Positions 43,587-51,823 of a stretch of 58,662 bases of DNA are shown here, in pieces (positions within the stretch are counted from its first letter, which is position 1; each line of letters begins with the position of its first letter). Source of the stretch: Caryophanales bacterium UBA1427 (lineage in GTDB: Bacteria > Bacillota_I > Bacilli_A > ML615J-28 > CAG-313). The stretch is taken from contig DCTZ01000018.1 of NCBI GenBank assembly GCA_002329485.1, positions 1-58,662 on the forward strand, in the 5' to 3' direction. A program made the position numbers and the translations under genes. The notes under the pieces are model-generated. The model saw only the letters and a list, made by a program, of their open reading frames with translations. It ran no database searches and was not told the origin of the DNA.

Positions 43587-44927
43587 ATGTTAAAAGTCAA
43601 TATCAAAGAAGCGCTAAGGTTTATCGACCAAAGCGACTATTTGGCCGTCCAGGAAACCGCCGAAAAGGCGCGCAAAACTCTCCTCAGCAAAACCGGGGCG
43701 GGAAGCGAATATTTGGGATGGCTGAACTGGCCGGTCGAGTATGACCAAAACGAAGTTTTGCGAATCATGGAAGCTGCAAAAACCATTCAGGCGGATTCCG
43801 ATTGTTTGGTGGTCATCGGCATCGGCGGATCATATCTAGGGGCCAAAGCGGTTTTGGTCAGTTTGGAACCGTATTTTCCTCAAAAAGAAAAAAAGTTGGA
43901 AATCATTTTTGCCGGACATACGCTTTCCCCGAGTTATTTGGAAGAACTGCTGACTTACCTTGAGGATAAAGATTTCTCGATTAACGTTATCTCCAAATCC
44001 GGAACAACCACGGAACCAGCGATTGCCTTCCGGTTCCTCAAGGATTTGTTAATCGAAAAATACGGCAAAGATGCTTACGAAAGGATCTATGCCACGACCG
44101 ATCCCGTTGTCGGAGCTCTTCGCACCCAAGCCAAAGAACTCGGTTATCAGGCGTTCAGCGTGCCGAGCAATATCGGGGGACGTTATTCGGTTTTGACAGC
44201 CGTCGGTTTGCTTCCTTTGGCAGCCGCAGGCATCGATATTTATGCTTTGCTTGAAGGAGCCAAAAAAGCGCAAATTGATGCGTTTACCTTGCCGTTTTCC
44301 GAAAATCCGGCCATGCAATATGCGAGCATGCGTTACCTGATGGATCAAAAGCTCGGCAAACTCATCGAAGTTTTGGTTACCTATGAACCTAAACTGAGTT
44401 ACATTTGCGAATGGTGGAAACAGCTTTTCGGCGAATCGGAAGGAAAAAACCATAAAGGACTGTTTCCGGCCAGTTTGGTATTCTCGACCGATTTGCATTC
44501 GCTCGGCCAATACATTCAGGAAGGTAAACGAACGATGTTCGAAACCGTGTTAAGCATCGACAAATCTTTAAGCGAAATTGAAATTACCGAAGAAGACGAT
44601 GATATGGATCAACTCAATTATTTGGCCCGAACCAAAGTTGAGGAAGTCAATCGTCAGGCCATGCGCGGAACGCTTCTTGCCCATGTGGACGGAGGAGTTC
44701 CGAATATTCAAATCCAATTGTCGGCTCTCGATGAAGAAAATATCGGTTACTTGCTGTATTTCTTTATGTTCAGCTGCGGCTTGTCTTGTTATATGACCGG
44801 AGTCAACCCGTTCAATCAACCGGGTGTCGAAAGTTATAAACGCAACATGTTTGCGTTGCTCGGCAAAAAAGGTTTCGAAGATTTGAGACAGCAACTGGAA
44901 GAACGTTTAAAAGTAGAAGAAAAATAG
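43587..44927 (+). CDS. pgi: glucose-6-phosphate isomerase
   Basis: 446 aa, the short bacterial form. VIGIGGSYLGAKAV, NVISKSGTTTEPAIAFR, GGRYSVLTAVGLLPLAAAGI and the C-terminal GVNPFNQPGVESYK are all present. Links the kinase and mutase to glycolysis by converting glucose 6-phosphate to fructose 6-phosphate. Last gene of the dnaE operon; the only ribosome site is weak (AGGTGAATTA), consistent with coupling. Confidence 0.96.
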   Translation: MLKVNIKEALRFIDQSDYLAVQETAEKARKTLLSKTGAGSEYLGWLNWPVEYDQNEVLRIMEAAKTIQADSDCLVVIGIGGSYLGAKAVLVSLEPYFPQKEKKLEIIFAGHTLSPSYLEELLTYLEDKDFSINVISKSGTTTEPAIAFRFLKDLLIEKYGKDAYERIYATTDPVVGALRTQAKELGYQAFSVPSNIGGRYSVLTAVGLLPLAAAGIDIYALLEGAKKAQIDAFTLPFSENPAMQYASMRYLMDQKLGKLIEVLVTYEPKLSYICEWWKQLFGESEGKNHKGLFPASLVFSTDLHSLGQYIQEGKRTMFETVLSIDKSLSEIEITEEDDDMDQLNYLARTKVEEVNRQAMRGTLLAHVDGGVPNIQIQLSALDEENIGYLLYFFMFSCGLSCYMTGVNPFNQPGVESYKRNMFALLGKKGFEDLRQQLEERLKVEEK

Positions 44928-44978
44928 AAAAAAAGACGCTGGAATTGCCAAGCTTAAGCAATTTGGGCGTCTTTTTCG
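44928..44978. terminator. bidirectional terminator between pgi and the queuosine precursor transporter
   Basis: AAAAAGACGC...GCGTCTTTTT outer arms with inner GGAATTGC...GCAATTTGG; the stop codon of the convergent gene lies in the loop. Confidence 0.85.
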
Positions 44979-45661
44979 TTTAACGGTTTAATTTTTTGAA
45001 TCATGTAGATAAACGGCGTGTCAAGCAAAGCGACAATCGCTTTTACCACATAAGTAGTCAACATGACTTCCCAAAAAACGATACCCGTATAAGTTTTGTT
45101 TAAACCAAAGGCAATCGTTACAAAAATCAGGGTGTCGACGGCTTGTCCGATTAAAGTCGAACCGGTTTTGCGCAGCCAAAGCATTTTTTCGGATGGCCAT
45201 CTTTTTTTGATTTGTTGAAAGATGGCGATGTCCAATAATTGGCTGGTTAAATAAGCGATTAAACTGGCGATAAAGATAATCGGCATCAATTTAAAGATGG
45301 CGCTCAGCGAATCGTTCATTTCAACGGTATCGGGGGTTCCTTGAAACCATAAAGCAATTTGCATGATGATTACGCTGGTAAGATTAATAAAGAAACCGAC
45401 GAAAACCGCTTTTTGGGCGGTTTTTTTGCCGTACTTTTCGTTAAAGATATCTCCGGCCAAAAAGACCGTACCGTACATGATATTGCCCAAGGTAGCGGTG
45501 ATGCCAAACAATTCGATAGTTTTCATGACCTGAATATTGGCAAGGACCGTTGCCATGGCCACCCAGGCAAAGAGGCCGATTTTGCCGAACAGGTAATAAC
45601 ACAAGACTATCAAGCCAAAATTAACGATGGCGAAGATAATCCATATCATTTCATTTGTCAT
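44954..45661 (-). CDS. queuosine precursor transporter (YhhQ/VUT family)
   Basis: 235 aa with about six membrane helices. FGITATLGNIMYGTVFLAGDIFNEKYGKK is the VUT/YhhQ hallmark, and LTSQLLDIAIFQQIKKRW and AVDTLIFVTIAFG follow. The family imports 7-cyano- or 7-aminomethyl-7-deazaguanine or queuine. Divergent placement 104 bp from tgt strongly supports a role in queuosine salvage. The gap is too short for a preQ1 riboswitch and none is visible. Confidence 0.88.
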   Translation of the reverse strand: MTNEMIWIIFAIVNFGLIVLCYYLFGKIGLFAWVAMATVLANIQVMKTIELFGITATLGNIMYGTVFLAGDIFNEKYGKKTAQKAVFVGFFINLTSVIIMQIALWFQGTPDTVEMNDSLSAIFKLMPIIFIASLIAYLTSQLLDIAIFQQIKKRWPSEKMLWLRKTGSTLIGQAVDTLIFVTIAFGLNKTYTGIVFWEVMLTTYVVKAIVALLDTPFIYMIQKIKPLNEKDAQIA

Positions 45662-45714
45662 GGTAATCCTCCAATTAATAATGTTTCCGATATTGAGTTA
45701 TTATATAACATTTC

Positions 45715-45743
45715 TTGATAAATTTCTCCATTTTTGATACAAT
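45715..45743 (+). promoter_or_regulatory. promoter of tgt
   Basis: TTGATA (45715-45720), 17-nt spacer, TACAAT (45738-45743). Confidence 0.7.
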
Positions 45744-45765
45744 ATTTAATAAAGGAAGGTGCAAT

Positions 45766-46899
45766 ATGGCCTTTAAATTTCAATTACTGAAAAAAGATCC
45801 TAACTCCATGGCCCGTTTGGGAATTATCCAAACCGACCATTCTACCTTCGAAACCCCGGTTTTTATGCCGGTCGGAACCCAGGCAACGGTAAAAACCTTA
45901 ACCAAAGAAGAACTTGAAGCAGCGGGTGCTCATATCATCCTGGCGAACACATATCATCTTTGGAATCAACCGGGACACAAACTGATCGAACGCGCGGGAG
46001 GTCTGCACAAATTTATGAATTGGGACCGTTCGATTTTAACCGATTCCGGCGGCTTCCAAGTTTTTTCTCTGGCGGATTTACGCAATATCAAGGAAGAAGG
46101 GGTTTATTTCAAACACCATAAAAGCGGGGCCCCGTTATTTTTATCTCCCGAAATAGCTATTGAAATCCAGAACAGTTTGGGCAGCGACATCATGATGAGT
46201 TTTGACGAATGTCCGCCTTATCCTTCTTCAAGAGAGTATATGGAAAAATCGGTGGAAAGGACCATCAGATGGGCTAAACGCGGTCAGGCAGCCCACCGGA
46301 ATCCCGACCACCAGGCGCTTTTCGGAATTATCCAAGGCGGCGATTATCGGGATATCCGCGAATACTGTGCCAAAGAATTGGTGGCCATGGATTTTCCGGG
46401 CTATTCCATCGGCGGTTTAAGCGTGGGCGAACCGAAAGAAATCCAAAACGAGGTTCTGAGTTATACAACACCGCTTATTCCCGAAAACAAACCCCGTTAT
46501 CTTATGGGTGTCGGTTCCCCGGGTGCCATTTTGGATGGTGTGGAACGCGGCGTCGATATGTTTGACTGCGTGCTTCCGACCAGAATCGCCCGTCACGGTA
46601 CCGCTATCACTTCCGAAGGACGTTTGCTTTTAAAGAACAAAGAATTCGAGGAAGATTTTACGCCCGTTGACCACAAGTGCGATTGCTATACCTGTACTTA
46701 TTATACTAGAAGCTATATTCGCCACTTAATCAAAGCGGGCGAAATTCTCGGAATGCGACTGTTAAGTATTCACAATATACATTTCTTGTTGCAACTGATG
46801 GCAGACATCAGACAAGCCATCAGAGAGGATCGCTTTTTGGAATTCAAGGAAGCTTTCTATGCTTCTTACGGTCTAAACGAAAGCGAGAGCGATTTTTGA
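45766..46899 (+). CDS. tgt: queuine tRNA-ribosyltransferase
   Basis: 377 aa. Exchanges guanine 34 of GUN-anticodon tRNAs for preQ1 (bacterial enzyme) or queuine. LTDSGGFQVFSL contains the general Asp93. MFDCVLPTRIARHG contains the nucleophile Asp267. Zinc ligands are in CDCYTC (Cys305, Cys307, Cys310) and in the following SIHNIHF region. The ATG at 45766 follows AAGGAAGG. Its TGA overlaps the start of the lipoprotein gene (TGATG), proof that TGA is a stop here. Confidence 0.96.
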   Translation: MAFKFQLLKKDPNSMARLGIIQTDHSTFETPVFMPVGTQATVKTLTKEELEAAGAHIILANTYHLWNQPGHKLIERAGGLHKFMNWDRSILTDSGGFQVFSLADLRNIKEEGVYFKHHKSGAPLFLSPEIAIEIQNSLGSDIMMSFDECPPYPSSREYMEKSVERTIRWAKRGQAAHRNPDHQALFGIIQGGDYRDIREYCAKELVAMDFPGYSIGGLSVGEPKEIQNEVLSYTTPLIPENKPRYLMGVGSPGAILDGVERGVDMFDCVLPTRIARHGTAITSEGRLLLKNKEFEEDFTPVDHKCDCYTCTYYTRSYIRHLIKAGEILGMRLLSIHNIHFLLQLMADIRQAIREDRFLEFKEAFYASYGLNESESDF

Positions 46900-47780
46900 T
46901 GAAAAAGCTAATCTTTGCTATTCTTTTGGTGCTGCTTGTTACTGGCTGTGCCTGCCAAAATCAAACGATACCTTACGAAAACGGGGTAACGCTTTCGCTT
47001 CCTCAGGAAATCAAAGCACATTTGCTTGAAGGAACCGCGATTCCCGAAAAACGCTTCGACTATCCCGGAACCCTGAACGTTGCCAGTTTCAGTACTCCGG
47101 ATCGGTATTTGCTGGCAGGGAACGACCATTATAAGGTAAGCGAAGCCATGGCCAATCATTTGGCAACCTTCGGCGACCATTATATCAATACCAGCGTTCA
47201 AAATCAGCCCAACGACGACGGATATGCCCGATTCGGTGCGGAAAAACTGCCCATCGATCCTCCTGCAAGATATTCCACCGAAATCAAACGGGTGGCGTGG
47301 GACGAATTCGGCACCAGGTATTCCTATCAGTTTAGAACCTTTACCAGCGGGGGAACAGTGTACTACACTTACAGTTACACCACGAATACCACTTTGATTA
47401 TGGAAATATCGTTGATGGTAGTCAAACAAGACGGCAAAAACAAATTGGCTTTGATACCTTTGCCGTTCGACACCCGTTACGAAGTCGGCAAAAACCTGCA
47501 AATCGATAAACTGATCAAAAAAGACACTTACCTGGACGACCAATATTATACTTTCATTTATCCGCCGTATTTGGAAAATCTGAGTTTGGCCGAAAAAGAA
47601 ACGGAAGTAAGAAATTGGTATACTACTTTTTGCCAGGGGCGCAACGAGAACGGCCAATTCGTGATAACTTATCTCAACCAGGAATTTGCGATTGATTTCG
47701 GTCAGAAGAAACTATCCAAAACCGATAAAACCGAACAGGATGCGTTTGCGATTAAATATCTAGGAAATGCCAATCAGTAA
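46899..47780 (+). CDS. lipoprotein of unknown function
   Basis: 293 aa. A clear lipobox (LLVTGC) is followed by a second cysteine (CAC). The mature part is beta-rich with no motif I recognise (RYSYQFRTFTSGGTVYYTYSYTTNTTLIMEI looks like antiparallel strands). Translation is coupled to tgt through a TGATG overlap, which may be economy rather than shared function. No strong terminator directly follows. Confidence 0.75.
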   Translation: MKKLIFAILLVLLVTGCACQNQTIPYENGVTLSLPQEIKAHLLEGTAIPEKRFDYPGTLNVASFSTPDRYLLAGNDHYKVSEAMANHLATFGDHYINTSVQNQPNDDGYARFGAEKLPIDPPARYSTEIKRVAWDEFGTRYSYQFRTFTSGGTVYYTYSYTTNTTLIMEISLMVVKQDGKNKLALIPLPFDTRYEVGKNLQIDKLIKKDTYLDDQYYTFIYPPYLENLSLAEKETEVRNWYTTFCQGRNENGQFVITYLNQEFAIDFGQKKLSKTDKTEQDAFAIKYLGNANQ

Positions 47781-47910
47781 GAAGTCAATTTTCTTTTTAA
47801 CTTATTTGCCCCCAAATGGTTGATTAGAAACAGTGATAACCCGATGGTTTTCGCTGTTTTTCTTTTTTGCTAGGGTTATGCGATTCCTGGAAAAGAAACC
47901 GAACGATTAA

Positions 47911-48138
47911 GGGGAAAGATGGGGACAAATCGATTATCGGCATTGCCGAGATTAGCTCGGGGATAAACCGGGAGTACATATTGCCTGAGGATATATAATT
48001 CCTGGGAAATCGAATCCTATTTTACCGGCAATTTCTTTTTAGAAAATTGCTTAATATATTTTGACAAACAACCTATTGCTGCCCGAAGCGGGTTTTTTTG
48101 ATGAAGACAGTTGGTTTATCAATATTCTTGTTATGGAA
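47911..48138 (+). pseudogene. possible remnant of a BspA-type leucine-rich repeat protein
   Basis: Pieces in different frames resemble the end of a BspA-like LRR array: GIAEISSGINREYILPEDI, stop, then FTGNFFLENCLIYFDKQ...SGFF, then after a T-run DEDSWFINILVME, matching the usual order of I-P-x-x-I, AF-x-G-N-x-FL-x-N, and the closing SG...W-x-N-x-x-V. Stops and frame changes exclude a working gene. The string CCCGAAGCGGG plus seven T at 48082-48099 could instead be a short terminator. The rest of 47781-48279 holds nothing else I can name apart from the hairpin at 48209. Confidence 0.35.
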
Positions 48139-48208
48139 TCCTGCTGTTCAGGTTTGTTTGCGAATTGCAAAAAAACCCGACAATCTGCAAATCCTCGTTT
48201 TGCAACGC

Positions 48209-48234
48209 AAGCTTGCCTTATGGGCAAGCTTTTG
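48209..48234 (+). terminator. hairpin upstream of ftsW
   Basis: AAGCTTGCC-TTAT-(G)GGCAAGCTTTT. It ends transcripts entering from tgt; a loose TTGTCA-18-GATAAA promoter follows within the next 30 nt. Confidence 0.65.
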
Positions 48235-48279
48235 TCATATTTGCTTCAAATTATCGATAAAATGATATGGGGTATAAAT

Positions 48280-49371
48280 ATGAACAAGCGCATTGATAAA
48301 CTATTGTATATCGATATTCTGATTCTGGTTGCTATCGGTTTATTGATGGTTTACAGCGCAAGCAATGTGGTGGCAAAATTCAAATACAACGATGCGGGTT
48401 ATTATTTCAAACGCCAGCTGCTTTTTGCCTGCCTTGGCTTAATCGGGATGCATCTTGCGATGCGTATTAATATCATGACAATTAAAAAGTATACCTCATG
48501 GTATTTTTTTATTGCCTTGTTATTGTTGATTTTGGTTTTGATTCCCGGAATCGGGATTGTCAGGGGCGGTGCCAGAAGCTGGATCGGTTTCGGCAACTTC
48601 AGCATCCAACCTGCCGAAGTCATGAAACTGACCGTTATGCTGCTGTTGGCCAAATTTTTAAGCGAACATGCCTTGGAGCTATCCAGATTTTTCCCCTTTT
48701 TGGTGCTTCTTTTGATTATCGGCATCATTTTTGCCTTGATTATCCTCCAACCCGATTTCGGAACGGGACTTGTGATTGTTGCATCAAGCATTTTGCTTTT
48801 GTTTTTAAGCGGGGCGCCTCTAAAGTATTTTATTTTTTTGCTTTTGGTGGGACTATTGGGGGTAGTAGCTTTAATCATCAGCGCGCCCTATCGCATCGAA
48901 CGGATTTTGGCTTTTGTCAATCCCTGGCAAGACCCTTTGGGTAGCGGATTCCAGGGCATTCAATCGCTTTTTGCGATTGCGCCGTCCGGGTTATTCGGTT
49001 TGGGTTACAACAACAGCATGCAAAAACATTTCTTTTTGCCCGAACCTCAAAACGATTTTATTTTTGCGATTATCGTCGAAGAACTGGGGTTAATCGGGGG
49101 AGCGTTTGTCATCGGTTTGTATTTCTTTATTTTCTACAAGACCGTCAAAATCAGCGTGCGGGTTAAAGACAGATATCTGATGTATGTGGCTTTGGGAATG
49201 GGACTTTCTTTGTTTGTCCAGGTATTTGTCAATATTTCGGTGGTGGTGGGACTGCTTCCGGTTACCGGGATAACTTTGCCGATTATCAGTTACGGGGGAT
49301 CGAGTTTGATTTTTACCCTTATTTCCCTCGGTATTTTGTTAAATGTCAGCCAATATCAGGAGGTGATTTAA
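48280..49371 (+). CDS. ftsW: FtsW/RodA/SpoVE-family peptidoglycan glycosyltransferase
   Basis: 363 aa SEDS protein with about ten membrane helices, polymerising lipid II with a partner penicillin-binding protein. Conserved pieces include MVYSASNVVA, KFKYNDAGYYFKRQL, GGARSWIGFGNFSIQPAEVMKL, ILQPDFGTGLVI and ISYGGSSLIFTL. Position directly before murG and near ftsZ favours the division form FtsW (or SpoVE) over RodA. ATG 48280 is preferred (GGGG 7 nt upstream); a longer frame upstream lacks family similarity and runs through the hairpin at 48209. Confidence 0.92.
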   Translation: MNKRIDKLLYIDILILVAIGLLMVYSASNVVAKFKYNDAGYYFKRQLLFACLGLIGMHLAMRINIMTIKKYTSWYFFIALLLLILVLIPGIGIVRGGARSWIGFGNFSIQPAEVMKLTVMLLLAKFLSEHALELSRFFPFLVLLLIIGIIFALIILQPDFGTGLVIVASSILLLFLSGAPLKYFIFLLLVGLLGVVALIISAPYRIERILAFVNPWQDPLGSGFQGIQSLFAIAPSGLFGLGYNNSMQKHFFLPEPQNDFIFAIIVEELGLIGGAFVIGLYFFIFYKTVKISVRVKDRYLMYVALGMGLSLFVQVFVNISVVVGLLPVTGITLPIISYGGSSLIFTLISLGILLNVSQYQEVI

Positions 49372-50430
49372 ATGGCAACGCTTATTTTCGTCGGCGGGGG
49401 AACGCTCGGGCATATCTATCCCGCCCTTCCGGTTATCAAAGAATGGAAAAAACGGCATCCGGGCGATACGATTATTTACCTTGCCTGCAGGCGGTCTTCC
49501 GAACAAAAGCTGCTTTCTTCCATCCCGGAAATCGATGAGTGCCATTTTTTTCCGCTTCGGGGTTTGGCCGGGAAAAATGTCTTTAGGAAAGCCCGGGTTT
49601 TGTTTGGTATCGTCAGCGATAATATCAGAATGCGGAAAATCATCAAACTTTACAAGCCTTCCCTTGTAGTCGGCATGGGAGGTTCGATCAGCGGACTGTT
49701 TCTGCGCATCAGCCATAAAGCAAAGTGCCCGATTATTATCCACGAACAGAATGCGGTTATCGGCAAAGCCAACAAGTGGTCGCTTAAATGGGCTGAATAT
49801 TTTTTGACTTCTTTTTTGCTTTCGCCGCTTCATCCTAGGCAAAAATGGATTGGAAATCCTCGGTTTGACGAGGCCAAAAAGTTGGCAAACAATGCCAAAA
49901 AAGCTCATGGCTATACCAATCTAATGATTGTTTCGGGTTCGCTGGGTGCCAAAATTATCAACAAAACCGCCATTGCTTTTCTGAAGTCCCCGCATAGCTT
50001 GGCCTATTCCACTACGCTGATTACCGGAACCCGTTATTTTGACGAATGCGTCCAAGCCTTGGGTGCTTCCCAAAAGCCTCATTTCAAAGTCGTTCCTTTT
50101 TCGGATAATCTATTGGAATTGATGACCGAAGCGAATATTATCGTCAGCCGGGCTGGCGGAACCACCATGTTCGAAATTTTGGGACTGAATAAACCGATGA
50201 TTCTGATTCCTTCGGAAAATGTCAGCGACAATCATCAGTTGTCGAATGCCTTAAGTTTTGCCAGGGAAAATCTGGCTTTCGTAATCGAAGAAAAAAATCT
50301 GAGCCCGGAAACCTTTCTTTCCTGCCTGAATCGGGCTTGGAGTCTGAAAAAAGATCCTGTCAATCCTTACCTTATGCTTAAGGCCACCGAAGCGTTTTGC
50401 GAGACGATGGAGAAGGTGCTGAAAGAGTGA
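49372..50430 (+). CDS. murG: UDP-GlcNAc:lipid I N-acetylglucosaminyltransferase MurG
   Basis: 352 aa. Makes lipid II at the inner membrane face. VGGGTLGHIYPAL is the N-terminal glycine loop, VVGMGGSISG the second, IIHEQNAVIGKANKW the third, and SRAGGTTMFEI with IPSENVSDNHQ binds UDP-GlcNAc. The ATG follows the ftsW stop with no gap, behind AGGAGGTGA. Confirms a peptidoglycan-making organism. Confidence 0.95.
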   Translation: MATLIFVGGGTLGHIYPALPVIKEWKKRHPGDTIIYLACRRSSEQKLLSSIPEIDECHFFPLRGLAGKNVFRKARVLFGIVSDNIRMRKIIKLYKPSLVVGMGGSISGLFLRISHKAKCPIIIHEQNAVIGKANKWSLKWAEYFLTSFLLSPLHPRQKWIGNPRFDEAKKLANNAKKAHGYTNLMIVSGSLGAKIINKTAIAFLKSPHSLAYSTTLITGTRYFDECVQALGASQKPHFKVVPFSDNLLELMTEANIIVSRAGGTTMFEILGLNKPMILIPSENVSDNHQLSNALSFARENLAFVIEEKNLSPETFLSCLNRAWSLKKDPVNPYLMLKATEAFCETMEKVLKE

Positions 50431-51332
50431 AAGACTTCATCGAATTTGTCAACGAACATGAACTAGGCAAAATCAGGGAAAATGTCAGTTTCAAGCAGCT
50501 TACGTCTTTAAAAATCGGCGGGACGGCCCGTTGTTTATACGAGCCGAATTCTTTGGACAATTTAATGATTGCCTATAAGTACTTAAAAAACCGGCAAATT
50601 CCGACCTACGCCATCGGCAACGGCACCAACCTTTTGGTCAGCGACGACCGGTTTGATTTGGTTTTGATTAAGCTTACCAAATGCAACGGTTTCAAACCGC
50701 TTTCGGAAGGAAGGTTTATGATGGAAGCGGGCTGCCAAAGCGGAACCGTCGGACGGATAATCGCGAAACTCGGTTATTCGGGATCGGCCTTCATGGGGGT
50801 AATCCCCGGCACCGTTGGGGGATTGATATATATGAACAGCGGGGCTTACAAGAAAGAGGTAGCGGATTTTTTGTACCAATGCGACTATCTTGATGCCAAG
50901 GGGGACCTGGTTTCGCTGACCGAGGGTTTTAACTTCGGTTATCGGGAGAGCATTTTCCAATCAATCGATTGTCTGATTATCCGGGGGTTTTTTAAGTTTC
51001 CGCTTGCCCCCAAGGGGGAAGAACCTTACCAAACGATTAACCGTTATTTGGAATTGAAACGAAATACCCAGCCTTTGAATGAGAGGAATGCGGGGAGCGT
51101 CTTTCGCAATCCTCCCCATATCCATGCCTGGGAGATAATCGATGCTTTGGGTTACCGGGGTTTTTCGGTGGGGGATGCAGGGGTGAGCATGAAACACGCC
51201 AACTTTTTGGTCAACAAAGGCAATGCTACCTTCGAAGAAATGGCGAAACTGGTCGAGCTGATCCAAACTGATGCCAAGAAATATTACAATATCGACTTAA
51301 AGTGCGAATGGAAAATTTTAAAAAAGTTATGA
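50427..51332 (+). CDS. murB: UDP-N-acetylenolpyruvoylglucosamine reductase
   Basis: 301 aa FAD enzyme that completes UDP-MurNAc. LTSLKIGGTARC, IGNGTNLLV, GVIPGTVGG and NERNAGSVFRNP (catalytic Ser) with FGYRESIF are present; the pattern is the shorter type II MurB of Bacillota. The GTG start overlaps the murG stop (GTGA), with AAGGTG upstream. It closes the transcript: a strong hairpin lies 2 nt after the stop. Confidence 0.95.
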   Translation: MKDFIEFVNEHELGKIRENVSFKQLTSLKIGGTARCLYEPNSLDNLMIAYKYLKNRQIPTYAIGNGTNLLVSDDRFDLVLIKLTKCNGFKPLSEGRFMMEAGCQSGTVGRIIAKLGYSGSAFMGVIPGTVGGLIYMNSGAYKKEVADFLYQCDYLDAKGDLVSLTEGFNFGYRESIFQSIDCLIIRGFFKFPLAPKGEEPYQTINRYLELKRNTQPLNERNAGSVFRNPPHIHAWEIIDALGYRGFSVGDAGVSMKHANFLVNKGNATFEEMAKLVELIQTDAKKYYNIDLKCEWKILKKL

Positions 51333-51333
51333 T

Positions 51334-51358
51334 AAAGCCCCATGCATCGGGGCTTTTT
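51334..51358 (+). terminator. intrinsic terminator after murB
   Basis: AAAGCCCC and GGGGCTTTTT arms, starting 2 nt after the murB stop. Confidence 0.9.
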
Positions 51359-51388
51359 CCTCATACTCTATGAGTAGGAGGTTAAATA

Positions 51389-51823
51389 ATGCACAATCAG
51401 TATGTCAATTATTTTATGGATCCGTTTTCGCCGTATCGCGAATGCAATAAAGGTCCCCAAGGACAAAATGAAACATTCACGAATGCGTGGGAAGGATTCA
51501 TCCGCGGCAATCTAATCAACGAACTTTATACCCCGTATTTCAATTACGTTCCGAAAGAACCCCGGGTATTTTCGGAAAAAGACCAGTTGCTTTTGCCGGT
51601 CCAGGCGCTCGATTTTATGAGGGTGGAACTGAATCTTTATTTGGACACGCATCCTGATGACGTCAATGCCATCAATTTGTTTGCGCAAAACCAAATTGCC
51701 TTAAACGAAGCCAAAAGGCGCTACGAGGAACGTTTCGGTCCGTTGGTAGTCTTTAATGCGACAAGTACCGCAACTCCGTGGAGTTGGACCCAAGGCTGGC
51801 CGTGGGAAGGAGGAAGAAGATAA
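51389..51823 (+). CDS. fused CotJA-CotJB spore coat protein
   Basis: 144 aa. The N-terminal half (residues about 1-55: EGFIRGNLINELYTPYF) resembles CotJA, whose hallmark is a GTLFPELYxPY stretch. The C-terminal half (about 64-144: LLPVQALDFMRVELNLYLDTHPDD, YEERFGPL, WPWEGG) is CotJB. In Bacillus these are two separate genes of about 80-90 codons next to cotJC. The stop overlaps cotJC by 1 nt. AGGAGG precedes the ATG. Only 30 nt separate the murB terminator from this start; CATACTCTA at 51362-51370 resembles a sporulation-sigma -10 but would start RNA inside the ribosome site. Confidence 0.82.
   Translation: MHNQYVNYFMDPFSPYRECNKGPQGQNETFTNAWEGFIRGNLINELYTPYFNYVPKEPRVFSEKDQLLLPVQALDFMRVELNLYLDTHPDDVNAINLFAQNQIALNEAKRRYEERFGPLVVFNATSTATPWSWTQGWPWEGGRR

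Noticed and set aside
45662..45765. PreQ1 riboswitch between the transporter and tgt
   Set aside because: After the two promoters little leader remains, and no preQ1 stem-loop with A-rich tail is visible.
48061..48279. Longer N-terminus for FtsW from the upstream in-frame start
   Set aside because: The extra 73 residues have no family similarity and their DNA contains a terminator hairpin and probable remnants; ATG 48280 fits family length.
51362..51370. CATACTCTA as a sigma-E/sigma-K -10 promoter of cotJ
   Set aside because: It would place the transcript start within AGGAGG, no matching -35 is evident upstream, and the nonamer is also part of a CTCAT-N5-ATGAG palindrome. Kept only as a possibility.
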